Below, piece by piece: positions 6,916 through 13,240 of a stretch of DNA of 18,541 nt; the first letter of the stretch is position 1, and each line of letters opens with the position of its first letter. The stretch lies in assembly GCA_964392915.1 (NCBI GenBank), contig CAYMRS010000052.1, forward strand, positions 1-18,541, read 5' to 3'. Under the pieces are notes generated by a model, which made no database searches, had not been told where the DNA came from, and saw nothing but the letters and a program-made list of their open reading frames with translations. Made by a program: the position numbers and the translations under genes. This DNA is from JAAYUK01 sp964392915. Lineage in GTDB: Bacteria; Nitrospirota; Thermodesulfovibrionia; Thermodesulfovibrionales; Dissulfurispiraceae.

Positions 6916-7737
6916 TTATTTATGCTTCTCCGCATCACTCCGCTTCAGGCTGCGCGCAAAGCCCTGCAGCTCAAGAAGACCGTCCGAAAAGACGGCGGCT
7001 TCCGGCGCCAGCTCGAGTTCGCGCCGGTAGAGTTTTCCCTGCGCCGCGATAAAGTCATCGTAGTGTTCGCGCTTCATTCCTGCGGCGCTCAAAAGCTCAG
7101 GCAGCATTGACGCGGGTATTGCTGCCTCAAGCATGCCCGGACCGCGCAGAAACCGTTGAAACGATGGCTGACGCTTCAGGCCATCGAGAATCGCCTGCAG
7201 GAATCCGCGTTGGCGAACCATCCCCTCACGGTAGCGGTAAAACGGCTCGCGCATGTCTTCATTCACAATCCTGCCGGCGTCCCAGACAATGCCGCCGGAG
7301 TCCACTCCGGCGGCGAATCCCCTGCACTTTCTGAATGGACCTGCCTGCTGCTCAACCAGCACCTTCTGCTGCGCTGCCTCGGGGAACACCGCGCAGAAGG
7401 GCACAATCTGGCACTGCAGCGGTTTGCGTTCGATGTTCTGTAGCCGGCAGTGGTGATTCACCATCAACATCGAGCAACGCTTCCTGCGCCAGTTGCCTGC
7501 GATAAAGTCGCCGACAACATAAATGGGTCCGAACTGCTCGCCGACCGTATCAAGAAAATCGCGGTGGGCTGCATCAAACGGCGTGTATTTGCGGAATCCG
7601 ACGGTTATGGGAAAATAAGAATACAGCCGGGCGATCTCATCAATCGTGAGCATCGTGGCGCCGCTGCAGCAGACATCAGCGCACGTCGTCACGCAGGAAA
7701 AGACAGAAACCCCGCCATTCTGGAAGTCAAGCTGCAT
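6916..7737 (-). CDS. Cysteine-rich YkgJ/UPF0153-like metal-chelating protein
   Basis: This 273-residue protein has nine cysteines in its first 140 residues: C15, C19, C23, C24, C88, C97, C109, C115 and C138. The N-terminal C-x3-C-x3-CC followed by LTIDEIARL, and the later CRLQN...RKPLQC...PF, follow the outline of the putative zinc/iron-chelating YkgJ family (CxxCxxCC... CxxL... RPxxCrxxP). The first spacing is x3 rather than the usual x2, so the assignment is by pattern only. The C-terminal 120 residues are helical and charged and are not recognised. ATG at 7737 is preferred over an in-frame TTG at 7752, with GGGAG four bases upstream. It begins 30 bases after pyrE. Function is unknown; a metal-bound enzyme or chaperone role is only inference. 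Confidence 0.7.
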   Translation of the reverse strand: MQLDFQNGGVSVFSCVTTCADVCCSGATMLTIDEIARLYSYFPITVGFRKYTPFDAAHRDFLDTVGEQFGPIYVVGDFIAGNWRRKRCSMLMVNHHCRLQNIERKPLQCQIVPFCAVFPEAAQQKVLVEQQAGPFRKCRGFAAGVDSGGIVWDAGRIVNEDMREPFYRYREGMVRQRGFLQAILDGLKRQPSFQRFLRGPGMLEAAIPASMLPELLSAAGMKREHYDDFIAAQGKLYRRELELAPEAAVFSDGLLELQGFARSLKRSDAEKHK

Positions 7738-7767
7738 CGCACTCCCGAACAAAAGCGAGTATCATAA

Positions 7768-8358
7768 TTATCTGCTCCGATAAAGCGCCATCACGTCATC
7801 ACGCCGGACAACCGACTCAACCGGCGCTTCCGAGCCGATTTCCATCAGCTTCTTCACAACCGCCTCATAGCCGCCCTCCTGCCGGTCGACCAAGGCAATC
7901 ACCTTCACAATCTTCAACCCTGCCTCGTGCATTCTGGCAATCGCTTCGATAGTGGACTTGCCGGTGGTGATAACGTCATCAACCACGACCACGCTGTCAC
8001 CGCCGGCAATGTTGCCCTCAATCCATTGCATGGTGCCATGCGGCTTCGCGCTCTTGCGCACGACGACCGCCTCAATCGGCGCGCGCTGAACGAATGATGT
8101 GTACGCAACTGCGTCAGCAATCGGGTCAGCGCCCAGGGTAAGCCCGCCTATGCCGGCCGGTTTCAGGTCTTTGATCATCGAAAAAATAATGTTGCCGATC
8201 AGGTACAGGCCTTTCGGATGGAGCGTTACCGCCTTGCAGTTGAAATAGTAGTTGCTCATGCGTCCTGAGACGAGCCTGAAAACCGGATCTTCACTGTATT
8301 TGAAAGACTTAGTGTAAATAAGCTCGGTGAGCTGATGTTTCATCTGCTCCATATTCAT
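7768..8358 (-). CDS. pyrE: Orotate phosphoribosyltransferase
   Basis: PyrE converts orotate and PRPP to orotidine 5'-monophosphate in de novo pyrimidine synthesis in the cytoplasm. The 196-residue protein shows the PRPP-binding signature VVVVDDVITTGKS at about residues 123-135, the SGRMSNYYFNCK segment near residues 31-42, and RKSAKPHGT near 101-109 in the flexible catalytic loop region. The ATG at 8358 has GGAGG seven bases upstream. The upstream in-frame ATG at 8379 lies before this site and is rejected. It is the first gene of an apparent operon with the YkgJ-like and TPR genes, although neither has an obvious link to pyrimidines. Confidence 0.93.
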   Translation of the reverse strand: MNMEQMKHQLTELIYTKSFKYSEDPVFRLVSGRMSNYYFNCKAVTLHPKGLYLIGNIIFSMIKDLKPAGIGGLTLGADPIADAVAYTSFVQRAPIEAVVVRKSAKPHGTMQWIEGNIAGGDSVVVVDDVITTGKSTIEAIARMHEAGLKIVKVIALVDRQEGGYEAVVKKLMEIGSEAPVESVVRRDDVMALYRSR

Positions 8359-8388
8359 AAGATACCCTCCAGGATGCATGAAGGTTCT

Positions 8389-8394
8389 ATTATA
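8389..8394 (-). promoter_or_regulatory. Putative -10 element upstream of pyrE
   Basis: A perfect TATAAT is read on the minus strand 31 bases before the pyrE start codon. No good -35 is seen 16-18 bases upstream of it. It suggests that pyrE has its own promoter rather than relying on read-through from the PilZ gene. Confidence 0.4.
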
Positions 8395-8446
8395 GCTTGG
8401 AAGGGCGGAAGCGGGGAAGAAAACTATTGTCAGCCGCGCAGGTGCG

Positions 8447-8908
8447 CTATCTTTTTTTCACGACGTAGCTGGAAGCGTCTTCAATCTTCTGCCCGGTCAG
8501 CGCCTCCCGCTGGCGGTTGAAGATATACTTTGCAAGCGCATTGATCATGACCTGATTGCCCTGCGCCAAAAACTCGCACGCAACCGAACATCCGCGGGGG
8601 GTCTGCGTTGCGCGGATGACGCGGCAATGAAACACGAGGCACTGGTCCGGAAACTGCAGCTCAGCTAGTGCGTAGTTGGGAAAGCGGATGGCGACCGTCA
8701 ATCGAACACCTTCCTTGATGTGCTCCTCAGAATAAAAACGGAGGCCTTTCTCGGAGAGATTGACGGTCTGGCTCCTGAATGACTCCCGCTTGAAACAGAC
8801 CCCGCACTTCTTGCAAGGGTCATGCTTCAGGCGCGAAACGAATATTTCTCCGTCGACACGATACGCTTCGCGGCGCTCTCTCCCTTTTGGTGTATGGCCG
8901 ATATCCAA
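8447..8908 (-). CDS. PilZ-domain protein with inserted CxxCxxC motif
   Basis: This 153-residue protein carries the two canonical c-di-GMP-binding motifs of PilZ domains: RxxxR (R13-E-A-Y-R17) and NxSxxG (N50-L-S-E-K-G55). The beta-barrel strands end around VACEFL (109-114), followed by a C-terminal helix. Between the two motifs is an insertion with CKKCGVC (C32, C35, C38), which is not a usual PilZ feature and could bind a metal or act as a redox switch. The start is taken as TTG at 8908 with GGAGA seven bases upstream. The longer frame to 9001 would overlap the Dabb gene and lacks domain content. The gene sits 32 bases after the Dabb gene and is probably co-transcribed with it. Confidence 0.8.
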   Translation of the reverse strand: MDIGHTPKGRERREAYRVDGEIFVSRLKHDPCKKCGVCFKRESFRSQTVNLSEKGLRFYSEEHIKEGVRLTVAIRFPNYALAELQFPDQCLVFHCRVIRATQTPRGCSVACEFLAQGNQVMINALAKYIFNRQREALTGQKIEDASSYVVKKR

Positions 8909-8940
8909 GCAGTTTTCTCCGGTCGGCAACGCGGAAAGGT

Positions 8941-9243
8941 TTAGTCCTCGTAGTCCACGAGGCGGCGCTCGGAAACGACCTCTTTTACGAACGCAACACA
9001 CTTTTTATGTTCCGGATGTGCCTGATACGCATCCAGCGCAGCCTTATCCGGAAACTCAGAATAGAGCACAACGTCGCTCGAGGCATCGGTCGCACTGAAG
9101 TCGATGCCCACCTCAATCTTCAGAAGACCTGGAATTTTTCCGCTCAAATCTTCAAGCATCTGCTTTATTTTGTATGCATTTTCTTGCCTGGTGGCGTCCA
9201 TGGCAAAGTCCTTCAGCCGCCATAGTACGATGTGTCTTACCAT
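8941..9243 (-). CDS. Dabb-domain (stress-responsive A/B barrel) protein
   Basis: This 100-residue protein matches the Dabb family of dimeric ferredoxin-fold alpha/beta barrels. Its N terminus VRHIVLWRLKD, the central GLLKIEVGIDFSATDASSDVVLYSEF and the DAYQAHPEHKKCVAFV segment form the typical pattern (HxVxxxLK... DxxLxxxFxd... LxxYxxHPxH). Family members are small cytoplasmic proteins, some induced by stress and some enzymatic, and no specific activity can be assigned. The ATG at 9243 has GGAGG six bases upstream. In-frame starts up to 9300 lack such a site. The gene is divergent from the ferredoxin-nitroreductase gene. Confidence 0.85.
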   Translation of the reverse strand: MVRHIVLWRLKDFAMDATRQENAYKIKQMLEDLSGKIPGLLKIEVGIDFSATDASSDVVLYSEFPDKAALDAYQAHPEHKKCVAFVKEVVSERRLVDYED

Positions 9244-9311
9244 ATGTTTCCTCCCCGGGTGCTTTGTATCGTTGCCTTTCATAATACCAAGAAACATCAT
9301 GAAGGTGTAGA

Positions 9312-10253
9312 ATGATCTCTATACGGTCGGGGGAGGGGGCGGTGGAAAAACACAACGCGGTTTTGATTCAGCAGGAAATCTGCACCGGTTGCGGGCTGTG
9401 CGTGCGTGTCTGCCCGACAAAGAGCCTTTCGATGGTCGGGGGGAAGGCGCGCATGACCTCGCTCGAATCAATATCCTGCGGCCATTGCGAAGCGGTCTGT
9501 CCGGCGGGTGCCATCAGGGTACCCCGTCTTGATGATGACATGAGCGCCTTTGAAACCTTCCTTTCTGAGAAGAAGTGGCTTCGTCCCGGCCATTTCAACA
9601 TTTCCCGCCTTGTTCAGCTTATGGCTTCACGGCGCTCCTGCAGGAATTATACGGATCAGCCCGTAGAACGGGCGATTCTCGAAGATCTCGTGAAGATTGG
9701 CATTACCGCTCCGTCCGGCACCAATGCGCAGCGCTGGACATTTACGGTCCTACCGACACGGGAGTCATTGCATGTGCTCGGAACGCATGTTATCGGCTTT
9801 TTCCAGAAACTCAACAGAATGGCAAAGAATATCGCACTGCGCAAGGGGCTGAGAGTTGTTGGCAAAAAAGAGCTTGATGACTACTATCGCCTGTATTATA
9901 AACAAGTGCGGAACGGACTTGCCGAGTGGGAGAAGACCGGCAAAGACCTACTATTCCATGGCGCGGGCGCTGCAATCATCATCAGTTCCAAACCGGGAGC
10001 AAGCTGCCCCGCTGAAGACGCGCTGCTGGCAAGCCAGAACATCCTGCTCGCCGCGCATGCCATGGGCCTCGGAACCTGCCTCATCGGCTTCACGGTGGCT
10101 GCCATGCAGAAAGACTCGAAGATTAAGAAGGTTGTCGGCATCCCCGAAAATGAGCAGGTTTATGCGGTTATCGCGATCGGACATCCTGATGAGACCTATC
10201 AGACCGTCACGCGAAGGAAAAAGGTTGATGTGAGATATTTTGAAGGGAAATAA
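9312..10253 (+). CDS. Ferredoxin-nitroreductase fusion protein
   Basis: This 313-residue cytoplasmic protein has an N-terminal 2x[4Fe-4S]-type ferredoxin module joined to an FMN-dependent nitroreductase-fold domain. The first cluster motif is complete (C24, C27, C30, C34 in CTGCGLCVRVCP). The second has only three cysteines (C56, C59, C63 in SISCGHCEAVCP), with Ser53 where a fourth Cys would be expected. The nitroreductase part starts near residue 103 with MASRRSCRNYTDQPV and contains APSGTNAQRW (133-142) and MGLGTCLIGF. Proteins of this layout are common in anaerobes and are thought to carry out ferredoxin-linked flavin reductions, but the substrate is unknown. ATG at 9312 is used. GTG at 9342 has a stronger GGGAGG site five bases upstream and is a real alternative, giving 303 residues. 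Confidence 0.88.
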   Translation: MISIRSGEGAVEKHNAVLIQQEICTGCGLCVRVCPTKSLSMVGGKARMTSLESISCGHCEAVCPAGAIRVPRLDDDMSAFETFLSEKKWLRPGHFNISRLVQLMASRRSCRNYTDQPVERAILEDLVKIGITAPSGTNAQRWTFTVLPTRESLHVLGTHVIGFFQKLNRMAKNIALRKGLRVVGKKELDDYYRLYYKQVRNGLAEWEKTGKDLLFHGAGAAIIISSKPGASCPAEDALLASQNILLAAHAMGLGTCLIGFTVAAMQKDSKIKKVVGIPENEQVYAVIAIGHPDETYQTVTRRKKVDVRYFEGK

Positions 10254-10278
10254 GCAGATTGAAACGGTTATTTCCCTT
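10243..10278. terminator. Inverted repeat formed by two converging stop regions, possible bidirectional terminator
   Basis: AAGGGAAATAA (10243-10253) and TTATTTCCCTT (10268-10278) are perfect 11-base complements with a 14-base loop. The left arm encodes the end of the nitroreductase gene (Gly-Lys-stop). The right arm, read on the minus strand, encodes the end of the small membrane protein (Gly-Lys-stop). On the plus strand, TCAG and a run of six T follow the stem (10279-10288), a partial terminator layout. The minus side has no T tract. Confidence 0.5.
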
Positions 10279-10435
10279 TCAGTTTTTTGCTTCTCCAGAC
10301 CCACCAGGCAAGCACGACAAGCACCAGTCCTGGCGCGGCCGCCACAACGCCGACCGCAATCGGAAGCAGGGTAACCGCCGCAAGGCATGCAATCAGTCCG
10401 ATCGCGGCGATGATAGCGTATTTATCCCGGTACAT
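10268..10435 (-). CDS. Small two-helix membrane protein (55 residues)
   Basis: This is an unrecognised gene of 55 codons. The product starts MYRDKYAIIAAIGL and is almost entirely hydrophobic, with two probable membrane helices at about residues 7-27 and 28-47 separated by a Pro/Gly-containing turn. It ends in a basic tail (WRSKKLKGK). The ATG at 10435 is preceded by AGGAGG at a nine-base spacing, strong support that the frame is translated. It lies 56 bases beyond the GNAT gene on the same strand and could be the last gene of the sulfur cluster. No function is proposed. An inner-membrane location is inferred from composition. Confidence 0.7.
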   Translation of the reverse strand: MYRDKYAIIAAIGLIACLAAVTLLPIAVGVVAAAPGLVLVVLAWWVWRSKKLKGK

Positions 10436-10491
10436 GTGTGGTCCCCTCCTGTTCGAGTCGTTTTTCAGACCGCTGCACGCACAAGCCGCGG

Positions 10492-11001
10492 TTAAAGGCT
10501 CCGTCTCATAACATAATCGTCCATCACAAAGCCGCCGCCGATAGAGAAAACGGTTGCCTCAGCTATTCTGAATCCATTCTTTTCATAAGCCCTGATTGCC
10601 CGCTGGTTTTGTTTGTTCACCGTGAGAAAGATGCTGCTCCTGCCTTTTTCCTTTGCATACGCAAACACACGCTGAAAGGCTGCTTTGGCAATGCCTTTGC
10701 CCCGCGCATCCTTGTGGATATAAATTTTCGCGAGCTTGACCGCATCATTTCCTGAGCATCCATAAGAGAGAAAGCCGCATACGCCGCCGTCGAGCACTAT
10801 GAATTTCCAGACGATGCCTGACGCCATTTCGCCGGCAATAACTTCATCAGCATACATCAATCCGAGCATGTATTCAATCTGCTCCCGCGAAATAGTGTCA
10901 TGGTAAGCCTCATGCCAGATGGAGCGCGCGAGGGCCTGAATCTCCGGGATATCTGACGCGGTTGCCGGCTGGAATGCGGAGGACGCGCCGTCTAAATGCA
11001 A
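10492..11001 (-). CDS. GNAT-family N-acetyltransferase
   Basis: This 169-residue GCN5-related acetyltransferase would transfer an acetyl group from acetyl-CoA to an amine. The acetyl-CoA pyrophosphate-binding motif is ARGKGIAKA (about 99-107), preceded by the LAKIYIHKD strand. The family-typical segment LTVNKQNQRAIRAYEKNGF (126-144) follows. The start is TTG at 11001, inside the end of the rrf2 gene (10-base overlap), with GGAAGG about 10 bases upstream. The domain needs this N-terminal region (FQPATASDIPEIQALA) and no better start is visible. Overlap with rrf2 implies coupled translation. The substrate is unknown; placement beside sulfur amino-acid genes may hint at a related small molecule, which is inference. 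Confidence 0.85.
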   Translation of the reverse strand: MHLDGASSAFQPATASDIPEIQALARSIWHEAYHDTISREQIEYMLGLMYADEVIAGEMASGIVWKFIVLDGGVCGFLSYGCSGNDAVKLAKIYIHKDARGKGIAKAAFQRVFAYAKEKGRSSIFLTVNKQNQRAIRAYEKNGFRIAEATVFSIGGGFVMDDYVMRRSL

Positions 11002-11441
11002 AAGTCTTGCGCCTTCCGCAGCGCCCTGGTGTCGCGGGCGAGTTGCTCAAGCGTGACGTTGTCGACAACCGCGGAGATGGCCTCGGCAGTCTTCTTCCAG
11101 ACGCATCTGAGAGCGCAGGAGTCCATGTCCTTGCAGCCCTTGTAGCAGTCATCGCAGCAGGCTATCGGTTCGATCGGTCCTTCAACAAAGCGTACAATAT
11201 CGCCGACCGTGATATTTGCCGGCTGGTTTGCCAGCGTATAGCCGCCTTCCTTGCCGCGCTTGCTGGTCACAAAGCCGCCCTTGTTGAGGTTCAGCAGAAT
11301 CGTCTCGAGAAACTTCTGCGGAATATCGAGGCGCTTAGCCAGCGCGACGATCGGCACGACCGCGTTGCTCTGCTCGTCATAGCTTAAAGCAAGCTCCAGA
11401 AGCGCCTTGAGCGCGTAATCGCCCTTATAGGTTATTTTCAT
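10992..11441 (-). CDS. Rrf2-family transcriptional regulator, cysteine-rich (IscR/CymR-like)
   Basis: This 149-residue protein has an N-terminal winged helix typical of Rrf2 regulators (MKITYKGDYALKALLELA, then the recognition region IPQKFLETILLNLNKGGFVTSKRGKEGGY at about 40-68). A cysteine-rich segment follows, with C95, C96, C99, C103, C109 and C113. C103 and C109 keep the x5 spacing and position of IscR cysteines 98 and 104. The residue matching IscR Cys92 is Asp, while C99 and C113 add a C-x3-C-x5-C-x3-C pattern. An Fe-S or other thiol-based sensor is therefore likely, but with ligands unlike IscR. It lies 24 bases after the metB-like gene at the end of a cysteine/methionine cluster. CymR, another Rrf2 member, controls cysteine metabolism in Firmicutes, so a similar local role is reasonable. 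The dyads upstream of both metY genes are candidate sites. Confidence 0.9.
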   Translation of the reverse strand: MKITYKGDYALKALLELALSYDEQSNAVVPIVALAKRLDIPQKFLETILLNLNKGGFVTSKRGKEGGYTLANQPANITVGDIVRFVEGPIEPIACCDDCYKGCKDMDSCALRCVWKKTAEAISAVVDNVTLEQLARDTRALRKAQDFCI

Positions 11442-11465
11442 TTTGAGCTTCTTGCTTTTTGCATT

Positions 11466-12605
11466 TCATTGTCCTATGCTCTTGAGTGCTTGTTCAACAT
11501 CCGCCCACAGATCGACCTTGTCTTCAATGCCGGCAGAAAACCTGACGAGCGAATCAGTCACGCCAATCTTCGCTCGAAGCTCAGCAGATATGAATGAATG
11601 GCTCATTTTCGCGGGGTGGTTCACCAGCGACTCGACCCCGCCGAGGCTCGCGGCAAGAGGGAAAAGCTTCAGATTCTTGATGAACCGCTGCACCTCTTCA
11701 GCATCGGCTTTCAGTTCGGCGCTTACCACGCCGCTGAACCCGGACATCTGCTGTTTTGCCAGTTCGTGCTGCGGATGGCCCGGGAGTCCGGGATAGAGCA
11801 CCCGCTGGATGAGCGGATGTTTTTCCAGTTCTCGCGCCAGATGCAGAGCATTTTCCTCATGCGCGCGCATCCGGAGCGGCAGCGTCTTGATGCCCCGCAA
11901 AATAAGCCAACAGTCCCACGGACCGGGAACCGCGCCTGCGGAGCGCTGGTAGGTCTTGAGATTCTGAAAAAGCTTGTCGTCATTCACCACGACCGCGCCT
12001 CCCAGCACATCGCTATGGCCGGAGATGTACTTTGACGTGCTGTGAATAACGATATGCGCGCCGAGCTGAAGTGGGTTCTGGAACACCGGGCTTGCGAAAG
12101 TATTGTCCACCGCCAGAAGGATGCCGTGCTGACCGGCAATTGCTGCTATCGCTCTGATATCTGCTATCTTCAGGAGCGGATTTGTCGGCGACTCGACAAG
12201 GATGAGGCGTGTGTCGTGCCTCACCGCCGCGCGGAACGATTCCGCATCTTCCGCCTTCACATAGGTTATCCCGATGCCCCACGGACGGAACACCTGCTCA
12301 AGCAACCCGTACGTGCCGAGATAAATGTCGTCGCTGACGATGAGATGTCCGCCGCCGTGCAGCAGGTTCATGACCGCCGTGAGCGCCGCCACGCCGGAAG
12401 CGAATGCGAGCCCGTGCCTGCCGCCTTCGCTCTCCGCGATGACCGACTCGAGGATCTGCCGTGTCGGATTGCTGCTGCGGGAATACTCAAACCCCGGACG
12501 CCCGTAGTCATGCTCGAACGGCACGGTCTGGTAAACCGGCGGGATGACAGCGCCGAGCGCGTCAGGCTGCTGAGCGGTATGAATCAACCTGGTAGGGAGC
12601 TTCAA
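11466..12605 (-). CDS. metB: Cystathionine gamma-synthase or gamma-lyase (Cys/Met-metabolism PLP enzyme)
   Basis: This 379-residue enzyme of the Cys/Met PLP family has the normal length of MetB/CGL proteins. The PLP lysine is K192 in HSTSKYISGHSD, with Asp167 in VDNTF. The motif SLGGVESL (320-327, Glu325) is typical of cystathionine gamma-synthases and gamma-lyases and unlike the Trp/Tyr form in beta-lyases. It would make cystathionine from an activated homoserine plus cysteine, or cleave cystathionine to cysteine. The operon with metX favours the synthase, but a lyase role in reverse transsulfuration cannot be excluded. The start is TTG at 12605, whose bases overlap the metW TGA (TTGA), with GGAG seven bases upstream. 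The open frame continues upstream inside metW, but that translation is not homologous and is rejected. Confidence 0.82.
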   Translation of the reverse strand: MKLPTRLIHTAQQPDALGAVIPPVYQTVPFEHDYGRPGFEYSRSSNPTRQILESVIAESEGGRHGLAFASGVAALTAVMNLLHGGGHLIVSDDIYLGTYGLLEQVFRPWGIGITYVKAEDAESFRAAVRHDTRLILVESPTNPLLKIADIRAIAAIAGQHGILLAVDNTFASPVFQNPLQLGAHIVIHSTSKYISGHSDVLGGAVVVNDDKLFQNLKTYQRSAGAVPGPWDCWLILRGIKTLPLRMRAHEENALHLARELEKHPLIQRVLYPGLPGHPQHELAKQQMSGFSGVVSAELKADAEEVQRFIKNLKLFPLAASLGGVESLVNHPAKMSHSFISAELRAKIGVTDSLVRFSAGIEDKVDLWADVEQALKSIGQ

Positions 12606-13240
12606 ATGCCGTCTCCGCTCACATGGCCGCGCGCATCCTGCCGGGCGATTTTGAAAATCGCGTTGGTGGCAAGCAGGTTCGGCCAGAAGCGGGTCTGCCC
12701 CCAATTGTTCAGAAAAATCTCCCGCAGGATGGTGATTTTTTTTGACGCGCAATACTCGCGGAAATCCCTGATGCTCAGAAAGTGAATATTCGGAGTATTG
12801 AACCAGCTGTAAGGCAGGGCGACTGTCGATGGCGACCTGCCGAGAAAGAACAGCTCCAGCCGCGCCTGAATATAGGCGAAATTGGAGAAGCTCAGAATAA
12901 CTTCCCGCCCGACGCGCAGGGCTTCGACGATTAACTGGTCGATCTCGAAGATTTCCTGAATGCACTGGTTCATAATGACATAATCGAATGTTTTGTCGGG
13001 GTATTCGCCGAGGCCGCTTTCGATGTCGCTGTGGAAGACGGTGAGTCCCTTCTGCACGCAGCGGTAAATCGCCTCTTCATCGATCTCGATGCCCTGACCG
13101 TTGACGTCTTTCTGTTCGCGCAGAAGCACGAGGAGTTCGCCGTTTCCGCAGCCGAGATCCAGCACGGTTGCCTGCTGATGCACCATGTCGGCAATGATAC
13201 GGTGTTCCTGCTGCACATATTTGGTCAGCGCCGGCTTCAT
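12602..13240 (-). CDS. metW: Methionine biosynthesis protein MetW
   Basis: This 212-residue protein has a class I SAM-methyltransferase-like fold. Motif I is VLDLGCGNGELL (about 26-37), and the family-typical segments FDYVIMNQCIQEI, SFSNFAYIQARLELFFLGRSP and PYSWFNTPNIHFLSIRDF are all visible. MetW is regularly encoded directly after metX and is needed with it for homoserine acylation in several bacteria. Its exact biochemical role is less clear. The ATG at 13240 overlaps the metX TGA (ATGA), a sign of coupled translation. Downstream, its TGA overlaps the TTG start of the metB-like gene. Confidence 0.93.
   Translation of the reverse strand: MKPALTKYVQQEHRIIADMVHQQATVLDLGCGNGELLVLLREQKDVNGQGIEIDEEAIYRCVQKGLTVFHSDIESGLGEYPDKTFDYVIMNQCIQEIFEIDQLIVEALRVGREVILSFSNFAYIQARLELFFLGRSPSTVALPYSWFNTPNIHFLSIRDFREYCASKKITILREIFLNNWGQTRFWPNLLATNAIFKIARQDARGHVSGDGI

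Noticed and set aside
12042..12785. 247-codon plus-strand frame opposite the metB-like and metW genes
   Set aside because: It is antisense to two clearly conserved genes, with an Arg-rich translation typical of shadow frames in GC-rich DNA.
12606..12965. N-terminal extension of the metB-like frame by 120 codons
   Set aside because: It lies entirely inside metW in another frame, its translation is not PLP-enzyme-like, and a well-placed GGAG plus TTG start overlapping the metW stop explains the true beginning.
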